A DNA stretch of 12,598 bases from CAZMVU01 sp964569295 (GTDB lineage Bacteria > Hydrogenedentota > Hydrogenedentia > Hydrogenedentales > JAGMZX01): positions 1 through 12,598 of the forward strand of contig CAZMVU010000145.1 in the NCBI GenBank assembly GCA_964569295.1, read 5' to 3'. The notes beneath the pieces are model-generated. The model was not told the origin of the DNA. It was given only the letters and a program-made list of their open reading frames with translations, and did no database searches. Below, piece by piece: positions 7,528-12,598 of this stretch. The position numbers and the translations under genes were made by a program. How positions within the stretch are numbered: position 1 is the first letter of the stretch; every line of letters begins with the position of its first letter.

Positions 7528-7929
7528 TCAGGGTTCCCGCTTTTGCTGCTCGAGATCGTCAATACGCGTCCGTATGCCCGCCAGTTCATCCGCGAGGTTC
7601 GCCGCCTGTCCTTTGAGCACTTCCAGTTCCGAGGCTGGCGGTGTGGCGCCGGCCGGGACACCGTAGGGCGGAGAGCCGTAGGCCGCGCGTTGCCAGCCCG
7701 GCATGCCGGTGGCATAGAACCAATGGCGCCGCCCCCAGCCACCACCGCCGCCGCCGCGGCCCGCGCGCGCACCGTGTCCGACGCCCCAACCACCACCACG
7801 CCCCCAAGCGCCGCCGCCACGGGGAACCGGGTTCGTGAACCCGGGCGTGGCATTTCCGGCGCATAGTCCCGCGGCACGTCCGGTCATCGGCCCCATTCCA
7901 TTTGGTCCTGTCCTGTCTCCTCTTGGCAT
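7528..7929 (-). CDS. DUF5320-type Gly-rich small protein
   Basis: This is a 133-aa protein with the family-typical opening MPRGDRTGPNGMGPMTGRAA and a single early Cys (C23, in GLCAGN). A Gly/Arg/Trp-rich low-complexity middle follows (about 38-68), then a helical C-terminus (about 100-130, SELEVLKGQAANLADELAGI) predicted as a short coiled coil. DUF5320-type proteins are commonly found beside NifX/NifB-domain proteins and sigma-54 regulators in anaerobes; their molecular job is unknown to me. AAAGGAG lies about 8 nt before the ATG. A second member of the same type occurs in the divergent operon at 11392. Confidence 0.85.
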   Translation of the reverse strand: MPRGDRTGPNGMGPMTGRAAGLCAGNATPGFTNPVPRGGGAWGRGGGWGVGHGARAGRGGGGGGWGRRHWFYATGMPGWQRAAYGSPPYGVPAGATPPASELEVLKGQAANLADELAGIRTRIDDLEQQKREP

Positions 7930-7980
7930 CGTGTGATCTCCTTTCAGTTTCTTTTTTTACGCGCAGATTTCGCCGTTGTG

Positions 7981-8178
7981 TTATGCACGCGTCATTATGG
8001 CGCCGCACTGCGAACAACGCTGCTGGTTGCAGGGTTGCCCTGGGGCATGGGGTGTTTTATGGCCGCATTGCGGACACACACAATCACCGCCGGGTCCGGC
8101 GGCATAGGGCCCCCTTTGCCTGCCACGGCCCCGTCCTTGTCCGCCCCGGGGTGGTCCTGTGCCATCTTTCTTCGGCAT
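7981..8178 (-). CDS. Six-cysteine zinc-ribbon miniprotein with DUF5320-like N-terminus
   Basis: This is a 65-aa protein. Its start, MPKKDGTGPPRGGQGRG, matches the DUF5320-type opening (MPxxDGTGP), followed by a Gly/Arg-rich linker and a compact metal-binding end: C33-x-C35-PQ-C38-G, C50, C55-SQ-C58-G. Two CxxCG knuckles separated by about 17 residues fit a zinc ribbon or rubredoxin-like metal site. The ribosome site is modest (GAGGA with a longer spacer). It lies 54 bp after the NifX-domain gene and 51 bp before the DUF5320-type gene. It probably works with these in binding or delivering a metal or cluster; this is inferred from context. Confidence 0.82.
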   Translation of the reverse strand: MPKKDGTGPPRGGQGRGRGRQRGPYAAGPGGDCVCPQCGHKTPHAPGQPCNQQRCSQCGAIMTRA

Positions 8179-8232
8179 TGCTCACAATTCCTCGTGCGTA
8201 TTTCTCACGCGTCGTGTCAGGCGCCTTAACAC

Positions 8233-8628
8233 TCAAGCGCCTGCCGGCGGCGTTCCGTGGCGGTGCTGTTGACGCCGCAAACGCCGCCGCCGGCCCGGGC
8301 AGCCGGGCATCGCGAAAACGTCCTGGGCAAGTTGTCCTTGCACATAGGCGGCCAGCACCTGTTCGGCTTCACCGCAATGGTGCGCGATCACGTTGATGCC
8401 GGCGCTGCGCAGCGGCGCCTCGAACGTGCGTGAGACCGCGCCGCATACCAACACGGAAATCGCCATCTTCGCCATTTGTTTCGCGCGTTCCTGGGGGCCG
8501 GCGGGCTGCAGCGGCGTCACGTATTGTTCGCGAATGGCGCCGTCCACGATGTCCGCCACCAAAAGATTGCCGGCCACATCAAAGACCGGGGAAATCCGGC
8601 CATGCCAAACTGGTAACGCCACCTTCAT
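8233..8628 (-). CDS. NifX/NifB-domain protein (dinitrogenase iron-molybdenum cofactor family)
   Basis: This is a 131-aa protein of the small NifX/NifB-C domain family (PF02579 type). It begins MKVALPVWHGRISPVFDVAG, the characteristic first strand and S-P-V-F-D loop, with the expected VCGAVSRTFEAPLRSAGI (61-78) and a basic tail after MPGCPGRRRR (107-116). Family members bind metal-sulfur cofactors or precursors (NifX, NafY, the orange protein); nitrogenase is not implied. The frame is open upstream to 8745, but the ATG at 8628 gives the conserved N-terminus. No Shine-Dalgarno is visible at it, and a sigma-54-like promoter would start RNA about 2 nt upstream, so a leaderless message is possible. 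It is first in the eleven-gene operon. Confidence 0.88.
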   Translation of the reverse strand: MKVALPVWHGRISPVFDVAGNLLVADIVDGAIREQYVTPLQPAGPQERAKQMAKMAISVLVCGAVSRTFEAPLRSAGINVIAHHCGEAEQVLAAYVQGQLAQDVFAMPGCPGRRRRLRRQQHRHGTPPAGA

Positions 8629-8640
8629 GGGTGAAAGAGG

Positions 8641-8656
8641 ATCAAGATGCGTGCCA
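8641..8656 (-). promoter_or_regulatory. Sigma-54-like -24/-12 promoter of the minus-strand operon
   Basis: Minus strand reads TGGCACG-CATC-TTGAT. Against TGGCACG-N4-TTGCW, GG (8655-8654) is followed by exactly 10 nt before GA (8643-8642); the only departure is A for C in the -12 GC. The predicted start of RNA is near 8630. It lies just before the first gene, facing away from the sigma-54 activator gene. Confidence 0.5.
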
Positions 8657-8657
8657 A

Positions 8658-8672
8658 CGGCACCGGGTGCCG
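8658..8672. promoter_or_regulatory. Perfect palindrome CGGCAC-CGG-GTGCCG next to the -24 box
   Basis: Six-bp perfect arms around a 3-nt centre abut the -24 element of the minus-strand promoter. A related palindrome GGCAC-GTGCC lies near 10237-10246, upstream of the other sigma-54 promoter. It may be a regulator or IHF-region site, or chance in GC-rich DNA. Confidence 0.35.
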
Positions 8673-8733
8673 CTATTAGCGCGATTCCAGGGGCTTTGGG
8701 TGTCATGAGGGCGGTCAAGCCCGCACATACCCT

Positions 8734-8744
8734 TGCAAAGTGCA
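8734..8744. promoter_or_regulatory. Candidate activator site TGCA-AAG-TGCA (minus-strand operon)
   Basis: The inverted repeat TGCA-N3-TGCA, in the context TGCAAAGTGCAC, lies about 110 bp upstream of the predicted start of the minus-strand operon, a usual enhancer distance for sigma-54 activators. The matching element TGCAATGTGCAT lies at 10180 before the plus-strand promoter. It is also about 70 bp upstream of the regulator's own ATG, so it could serve autoregulation. Confidence 0.45.
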
Positions 8745-8811
8745 CAGATAAAAAGCACCAAAGAATGGCATTTTGCCCGATTCTGATCTACAATACGGTA
8801 AGGAGTTGTAT

Positions 8812-10179
8812 ATGCACACAGACATTCCCTTCGACAGACGCGAGGTGACCATTCTTGATTCTGTGAATGAGGGTGTATTCACGGTCGGGCTGGATTGGCG
8901 CATCACCGCTTTCAATCGCGCTGCGGAGCAGATTACCGGCGTGCCGCGTGAAGAAGCGCTCGGCAGCACGTGTTCCGAGGTGTTCCGGGCCAATATCTGC
9001 GAGAGCAACTGCGCGCTGCGCCGCACGTTGACCAATGGCAAACCCGTCGTAAACGCTACGACGCACATTGTCGATCAGGATGGCGAACGCATCCCTATCC
9101 GCCTGTCGACGGCGCTTTTGCGCGATGAAAGCGGGGAGGTGGTGGGAGGCGTCGAAACGTTTCAGGATCTACGGCAAATCGAGCAGTTGCAGAAAGAGCT
9201 GGAGAGCCGGTATACCTTCGAGGACATCGTGGGCCGCAGCGCGGCCATGCGCCGGCTTTTCGATCTTCTTCCGCAGATATCCGCGAGTAACAGTACCGTG
9301 CTTATCGAAGGGGCCAGCGGTACCGGCAAGGAGCTTGTCGCAAGGGCCATACACAACCTGTCCCCCCGCCGCAAGAAACCCTTTATTGCGGTGAACTGCG
9401 CCGCGCTCCCGGACACCCTGCTCGAAAGCGAGTTGTTCGGCCACAAGGCGGGCGCGTTTACGGATGCCAAACGCGACAAGCCGGGGCGTTTTGAATTGGC
9501 CCATGGCGGCACCATTTTTCTGGACGAGATAGGCGACATCTCATCGGCCATGCAAGTGCGTTTGCTGCGTGTCTTGCAGGAACGGCAGGTGGAGCCTTTG
9601 GGTGGCGTCGAGGCGAAATCCGTCGATGTGCGCGTGGTCGCCGCTACCAACAGGGATCTGGCGCAACGGGTGCGCGACGACCTGTTTCGCGATGACCTGT
9701 ATTACCGCATCCGCGTGGTTCACCTTTGCCTGCCCGGCCTGCGCGAGCGGCGGGAAGACATCCCCCTGCTGGTTGACAGTATCATTGCGCGTTTCAACCG
9801 CTTACAGGGCAAGGAGATCATGGGGGTGTCGGACGAGGTGATGGCGCGGCTCATGGAACATGACTACCCCGGCAATGTTCGCGAATTGGAGAACATTATC
9901 GAGCAGGCCTTTGTGCTGTGCCGGGGCGGGCTTATCGAAGCACGCCACCTGCCGCCCGAGTTGCGGAACGGGTGCATAGCCGAGTCGGGCGACTCCCAGG
10001 CCGCCACCCTCGAGTCGATGGTCCGTGTTCTCATCGAGGAAACCCTGGCGCGTTACGGCGGCAACCGCCAAAAGGCGGCGCGCGCGTTGGGCATCAACGC
10101 GAGCACGTTGTACCGGAAGATGAAACGCCTGGGTATTGAAGGGCCGGCATTCGATGGCCGTGGAACGCGGCGCAACTAA
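8812..10179 (+). CDS. PAS-domain sigma-54-dependent Fis-family transcriptional activator
   Basis: This is a 455-aa enhancer-binding protein. An N-terminal PAS sensor (about 13-120) contains C54, C63 and C67 (CSEVFRANICESNC), a possible metal or redox site. A short coiled linker (IEQLQKELESRY) leads to the AAA+ domain (about 137-365): Walker A GASGTGKE (167-174), sigma-54-contact loop GAFTDA (214-219, a variant of GAFTGA), Walker B TIFLDEIGD (234-242), arginine-finger region FRDDLYYRI and sensor II PGNVRELE. A C-terminal Fis-type HTH (about 416-441, NRQKAARALGINASTLYRKM) binds DNA. There is no receiver domain, so signalling goes through the PAS. The ATG at 8812 is chosen because AAGGAG lies 6 nt upstream; the frame extends to a TTG at 8773. 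Divergent from the NifX-first operon, with sigma-54 promoters on both sides, it is the likely activator of both. Confidence 0.95.
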   Translation: MHTDIPFDRREVTILDSVNEGVFTVGLDWRITAFNRAAEQITGVPREEALGSTCSEVFRANICESNCALRRTLTNGKPVVNATTHIVDQDGERIPIRLSTALLRDESGEVVGGVETFQDLRQIEQLQKELESRYTFEDIVGRSAAMRRLFDLLPQISASNSTVLIEGASGTGKELVARAIHNLSPRRKKPFIAVNCAALPDTLLESELFGHKAGAFTDAKRDKPGRFELAHGGTIFLDEIGDISSAMQVRLLRVLQERQVEPLGGVEAKSVDVRVVAATNRDLAQRVRDDLFRDDLYYRIRVVHLCLPGLRERREDIPLLVDSIIARFNRLQGKEIMGVSDEVMARLMEHDYPGNVRELENIIEQAFVLCRGGLIEARHLPPELRNGCIAESGDSQAATLESMVRVLIEETLARYGGNRQKAARALGINASTLYRKMKRLGIEGPAFDGRGTRRN

Positions 10180-10190
10180 TGCAATGTGCA
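10180..10190. promoter_or_regulatory. Candidate activator site TGCA-ATG-TGCA (DUF89 operon)
   Basis: The same TGCA-N3-TGCA inverted repeat as at 8734 starts one base after the regulator's stop codon and about 140 bp upstream of the predicted RNA start of the DUF89 operon. A second pair of arms, GCAAT (10181-10185) and ATTGC (10193-10197), overlaps it. Confidence 0.45.
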
Positions 10191-10301
10191 TGATTGCCTG
10201 GGGCCGGGTGCGTGTGGATAGGGCGGCGCGATGCCGGGCACGTGCCAGGAATGCCGTCTTTGCCGTTGTGTGCGGGGAGAATGTGCCGTGGTTTCTGCGT
10301 C

Positions 10302-10317
10302 TGGCATAATGCTTGCA
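10302..10317 (+). promoter_or_regulatory. Sigma-54 -24/-12 promoter of the DUF89 operon
   Basis: TGGCATA-ATGC-TTGCA matches the sigma-54 consensus, with GG at 10303-10304 and GC at 10315-10316 exactly 10 nt apart. The predicted start is near 10328, leaving a leader of about 180 nt before the DUF89 start. The region 10180-10511 contains no convincing gene otherwise. It also holds the palindrome GGCACGTGCC (10237-10246) and, in the leader, a 5-bp hairpin CTGGG/CCCAG (10425-10442). I recognise no riboswitch. Confidence 0.75.
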
Positions 10318-10511
10318 CCCTTCCCGTGCCCAAGCTTGCCGCGTATACGGCGGTAACCCGGGGCCGCTACGGTGTCTTTATTCGGTTGCGGTCGAAGGGG
10401 CCGCGTCAATTGATTCCCTGTTCTCTGGGAGATCCTGCCCAGCTTACGGCTGCTGGCCGGCTGGAGCGGCGCGGCGCACGGGATATAAAAGGTAAGGAGT
10501 ACCGGTTCATC

Positions 10512-11405
10512 GTGAAGATTACGCTCGATTGCATCCCCTGTTTTTTACGCCAGGCACTGGAAGCCGCGCGCATGGCCACAGACGACCCCGCCCTGCACGA
10601 GCAGGTTTTGCGTGATGTTCTCGGAATGACCGCCGTACTCGACCTGCGAAACTGTCCGCCCGTCGTGGGCCAGCAGATTCACCGGCGGGTTCGCGAACTA
10701 ACGCAAGTGGCGGACCCCTATGCTGCGTTGAAAGCGCGTTTCAACCACATGGCCGCGGACATGATGGCCGAACAACGCCATAAGATCGCCACGGCAAAGA
10801 GCGCGTTCGATATGGCGGTGCGTCTGGCCATTGCGGGGAATGTTATTGACATGGGTGTGAACGGCAACCTCGAGGAGACGGCGGTACGCCGCGCTATTGA
10901 CGACACGCTGGCCGAACCGTTTTACGGCGAACTGGCGGATTTTCGCCGGGCCATCGATGAGGCGGAGCGCATTCTCTACCTGGCGGATAATGCGGGCGAG
11001 ATATTCTTCGATCGACTGCTCATCGAGCGGCTGCCGGTGGCGCGGGTGACCTTGGCGATGCGTGGCGCACCCGTGCTCAATGACGCCACGCGGGCTGATG
11101 CCGAAGCGGCGGGGCTGGCGAATTTCGTGCGCATTATCGACAATGGGTCCGACGCACCCGGCACGATCCTCGACACCTGCACAGCCGCGTTTCGCCGCGA
11201 GTTCGAAAAGGCGGATCTTATTGTTGCCAAGGGCCAGGGCAATTTCGAAACGCTCAGCGATGTGAACGCCAACATCTATTTTCTATTCAAGGCGAAATGC
11301 CCTGTTATCGCGAACCATGTGGGGCTGCCCGTCGGCACGCATGTAGCCATTCGCCCGCATAACAGGTGCGTACCCATGGGAGATTCGAAACATGCCGGGA
11401 TTTGA
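10512..11405 (+). CDS. DUF89 (ARMT1-like) metal-dependent damage-control phosphatase family protein
   Basis: This is a 297-aa protein of the bacterial/archaeal DUF89 branch. Its start, MKITLDCIPCFLRQALEAAR, contains the branch's C7-IP-C10 pair; conserved GNVIDMGVN (109-117), LADNAGE (157-163, metal-site D159/N160), KGQGNFETL (240-248) and CPVIANH (263-269) follow. DUF89 proteins are metal-dependent phosphatases thought to remove damaged phosphometabolites; the substrate here is unknown. The GTG at 10512 is chosen for the conserved N-terminus; AAGGAG lies upstream with a rather long 12-nt spacer. The frame is open far upstream, but that part is non-coding in character and contains the sigma-54 promoter. 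Its 3' end overlaps the DUF5320-type gene by 14 bp, so the pair is co-translated. Confidence 0.9.
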   Translation: MKITLDCIPCFLRQALEAARMATDDPALHEQVLRDVLGMTAVLDLRNCPPVVGQQIHRRVRELTQVADPYAALKARFNHMAADMMAEQRHKIATAKSAFDMAVRLAIAGNVIDMGVNGNLEETAVRRAIDDTLAEPFYGELADFRRAIDEAERILYLADNAGEIFFDRLLIERLPVARVTLAMRGAPVLNDATRADAEAAGLANFVRIIDNGSDAPGTILDTCTAAFRREFEKADLIVAKGQGNFETLSDVNANIYFLFKAKCPVIANHVGLPVGTHVAIRPHNRCVPMGDSKHAGI

Positions 11406-11664
11406 TGGTACCGGCCCTTATGGCCGAGGCCCCTTCAGCGGTAAGGCAGGTGGATACTGCATTCTGCGGTTTGATAACGAGCCGAACGCCGCCATACACG
11501 GCTTTGCAGGCCGCCAGGCGTACGCCGTTCCCGTGCCGGAAAGTGAAGTGGCGCAACTGCGCTTGCGCGCGCGTCAACTCGAGGATACGCTGCGGGAGCT
11601 GCGCGAAGGCATTGCCGCATTCGAAGCGCAAGTCACCCAGGCGAACCGGACAGACGGCCAATAA
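11392..11664 (+). CDS. DUF5320-type small protein with coiled-coil tail
   Basis: This 90-aa protein starts MPGFDGTGPYGRGPFSGKAG, the DUF5320-type opening, with one Cys (C23). The C-terminal half (about 50-83, SEVAQLRLRARQLEDTLREL) is a predicted coiled coil, as in the homologue at 7528, but the Gly-rich middle is missing, so it is a shorter paralogue. The ATG lies inside the end of the DUF89 gene (14-bp overlap) with GGGAG about 9 nt upstream. It is probably co-regulated with the minus-strand cluster through the shared sigma-54 activator. Confidence 0.85.
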   Translation: MPGFDGTGPYGRGPFSGKAGGYCILRFDNEPNAAIHGFAGRQAYAVPVPESEVAQLRLRARQLEDTLRELREGIAAFEAQVTQANRTDGQ

Positions 11665-11883
11665 ACCCGCCGGGCAATCGATCGTGAGGTGGGTTGGGGC
11701 AACCGGGCTATACCGCGGCACACGCGGTTTCCTGGCTGGGGGCATGGCTTGCGGCTTGGCTGGTCTTTCCGGTTGGCACCCACCAGCGGGATGCATGGGC
11801 GCCTCGCCTACGGGCTGTAGGCCGCACTGCGCACACGTAGCCTGTTGCGGCATCATGCACGGGCATTGGGGGTACCGCCCACG
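11665..11883. other. 219-bp convergent intergenic region, possible Cys-rich ORFs
   Basis: No gene is firmly supported. On the plus strand an ATG at 11743 opens a Cys/His-rich frame (GCRPHCAHVACCGIMHGH) that runs 36 bp into the convergent gene. On the minus strand an ATG at 11856 opens a frame beginning MMPQQATCAQCGLQPV, whose CAQCG resembles the CSQCG knuckle of the miniprotein at 7981. Codon use does not separate the two, and neither has a complete recognisable domain. Confidence 0.3.
11712..11730 (+). terminator. Candidate terminator after the DUF89/DUF5320 operon
   Basis: ACCGCG-GCACA-CGCGGT forms a 6-bp GC-rich stem with a 5-nt loop, followed by TT and then CC, 48 bp past the stop of the plus-strand operon. 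The T-run is short, so strength is uncertain. Confidence 0.35.
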
Positions 11884-12417
11884 TCAGATTGACACGTCGA
11901 ACCGCGCGCCGGGCGCCTGAATACCTGGGTTCGCTGTTTCATCGGGGCGCAGTGGCTCGAGATTGCGGGCGTCTGAGGGCGACTCGCTACGGGTACGTGT
12001 TGCATCGCGGGGGCTTGCCACCTCGTCCACCGCATCGCGGGGTTCGGGCGGCGTGGCGTCGGGGCGCGTGCCTTCTTCGGGGCGCGTTGCATCGATGCGG
12101 GGGCGACCTTCTTCTATCTCTGCGATTCGCTCGCGTTCGGAACGGATGCGCTCGATAGTTTCTGCACGTACCTCTTCGGGGGTGGGCACGGTGTCGCGGC
12201 TGCTGGCTAGATTCCGGCCCAATGTGTTCAGCGATGCCCCCGCCAAGTTTATCGTGTTATCCCCAAAGCCCGCTCGCGCCGGTTCCGGCTCCGGCGTGCG
12301 TGTTATCAGCCGTGCGGTCTCGAGGCGCCGTTGGCGCGCGGTCATTTCTCCCGGGCGCCGGGCTGCGGCCGCCAACGCGGCTATACTTGCGCGGCTGTTA
12401 TCGATTCGCGAACCCAT
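11884..12417 (-). CDS. Hypothetical protein, disordered Glu/Arg/Pro-rich tail
   Basis: This is a 177-aa protein I do not recognise. The N-terminal third is Ala/Arg-rich and probably helical (RASIAALAAAARRPG), followed by a hydrophobic patch INLAGASLNTLGRNLASS at about 56-73. A helical EVRAETIERIRSERERIAEI stretch (82-101) leads into a low-complexity acidic/Pro tail rich in DAT, RPE and PPE, likely disordered. No signal peptide or catalytic motif is evident. The INLAGASLNTLG part faintly recalls flagellar-rod/hook N-termini, too weakly to name it. Its own sigma-70 promoter and the convergent orientation set it apart from the sigma-54 cluster. The ATG at 12417 has only a G-run upstream, while a stronger ribosome site serves a 5-codon frame just before it. 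Confidence 0.65.
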   Translation of the reverse strand: MGSRIDNSRASIAALAAAARRPGEMTARQRRLETARLITRTPEPEPARAGFGDNTINLAGASLNTLGRNLASSRDTVPTPEEVRAETIERIRSERERIAEIEEGRPRIDATRPEEGTRPDATPPEPRDAVDEVASPRDATRTRSESPSDARNLEPLRPDETANPGIQAPGARFDVSI

Positions 12418-12421
12418 CGTC

Positions 12422-12439
12422 TCACACCCCCGTGTACAT
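12422..12439 (-). other. Five-codon upstream frame with strong ribosome site
   Basis: On the minus strand GGGGAGGA stands about 7 nt before an ATG that encodes M-Y-T-G-V and stops, 4 nt before the ATG of the 177-aa gene in another frame. It may be a leader allowing translational coupling. Alternatively one extra G in the GGGGG run hides a fused start, since losing one G joins MYTGCET to the main frame. Confidence 0.3.
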
Positions 12440-12471
12440 TCTTCAATCCTCCCCTATTTTGCACCATCCGT

Positions 12472-12500
12472 ATTATCGCATGCTTTATGTGTTATGTCAA
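12472..12500 (-). promoter_or_regulatory. Strong sigma-70-type promoter for the 177-aa gene
   Basis: On the minus strand a perfect -35 TTGACA (12500-12495), a 17-nt spacer and a -10 GATAAT (12477-12472) precede the gene. The predicted start near 12465 leaves a leader of about 48 nt containing the GGGGAGGA ribosome site. Confidence 0.8.
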
Positions 12501-12582
12501 CTGTGCAACGAACACGGCGCCCCCTTTTATTCCCGCGCAGTTCTTGTACTACCGCGCTGTTGGTGAAAAAGTGAAGCAAAAA

Positions 12583-12595
12583 GGGGACTGTCCTC
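12583..12595. repeat. Short palindrome at right edge
   Basis: GGGGAC-T-GTCCTC, preceded by AAAAA, is a near-perfect inverted repeat cut off by the window end. It resembles the AAAAGGGGAC half of dispersed palindromes seen in many bacterial genomes, but one copy cannot prove this. Confidence 0.25.
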
Positions 12596-12598
12596 GCG

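Noticed and set aside
7090..7866. Plus-strand open frame of about 258 codons across the miniprotein genes
   Set aside because: Overlaps three well-supported minus-strand genes; Ala/Arg/Thr low-complexity translation comes from the Gly-rich DUF5320-type gene read backwards.
8629..8745. N-terminal extension of the NifX-domain protein
   Set aside because: It precedes the conserved MKVALPVW start, has no ribosome site and contains the promoter-like element and palindrome.
8765..8777. TGGCATTTTGC as a sigma-54 promoter for the regulator
   Set aside because: GG and GC are only 6 nt apart; 10 are required.
8766..8794. TGGCAT-17-TACAAT as a sigma-70 promoter for the regulator
   Set aside because: The -35 is poor and the predicted start would fall in the ribosome site at 8800-8805.
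10194..10511. N-terminal extension of the DUF89 protein by 106 codons
   Set aside because: It includes the sigma-54 promoter, has non-coding composition, and the conserved family start is at the GTG at 10512.
1..12598. CRISPR arrays, tRNA/rRNA genes, insertion sequences
   Set aside because: No regularly spaced direct repeats, cloverleaf-like sequence, transposase or long terminal inverted repeats were seen.

Overview
The window is GC-rich (high G/C at third codon positions) bacterial DNA from what looks like an anaerobe. It carries a HydG-type radical SAM gene, sigma-54 control and a run of small Cys/Gly-rich metal-binding proteins. The Tat-exported alkaline-phosphatase-superfamily protein and the GC-rich palindromes resemble those of uncultured PVC/Hydrogenedentota-like lineages, but taxonomy cannot be fixed from sequence alone.

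Layout. Positions 1-375 hold no gene, only GC-rich hairpins. From 8628 down to 376, eleven genes lie head to tail on the minus strand with gaps of 3-72 bp and two ATGA overlaps, so they look like one operon. In transcription order they are: a NifX/NifB-domain protein; a six-Cys zinc-ribbon miniprotein; a Gly-rich DUF5320-type protein; an FmdB-type zinc ribbon; a small gene that appears frameshifted; HydG; an unrecognised 116-aa Cys-rich protein; an ABC ATPase; an ABC-2 permease; a membrane-anchored TPR-like protein; and a Tat-signal phosphodiesterase/phosphatase. Divergently, on the plus strand, lie a PAS / sigma-54 AAA+ / Fis-HTH regulator (8812-10179), a 330-bp control region, a DUF89 (ARMT1-like) protein and a second DUF5320-type protein overlapping it. 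At the right end is a converging minus-strand gene of unknown function with its own strong sigma-70 promoter, and then a small palindrome.

Regulation. A good -24/-12 (sigma-54) element precedes the DUF89 operon (10302-10317), and a near-perfect one precedes the minus-strand operon (8641-8656). About 100-150 bp upstream of each is the same small inverted repeat, TGCA-N3-TGCA (8734-8744 and 10180-10190). The regulator encoded between them probably drives both operons. This arrangement recalls the divergent sigma-54 operons of the Desulfovibrio orange-protein (ORP) complex, with different cargo.

Most interesting points. (1) HydG keeps its CX3CX2C radical-SAM motif, but the middle Cys of its C-terminal CX2CX22C motif is Gly (G424), so the auxiliary Fe-S cluster that builds the Fe(CO)2(CN) synthon in classical HydG should be altered. 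(2) The gene sits without hydE, hydF or a hydrogenase gene in the window, in an operon of small metal-binding proteins plus an ABC exporter and a Tat-exported hydrolase. This is consistent with an undescribed metal-cofactor or small-molecule system. (3) A small gene just upstream of hydG appears split by a -1 frameshift at a CCCCGGGG run.
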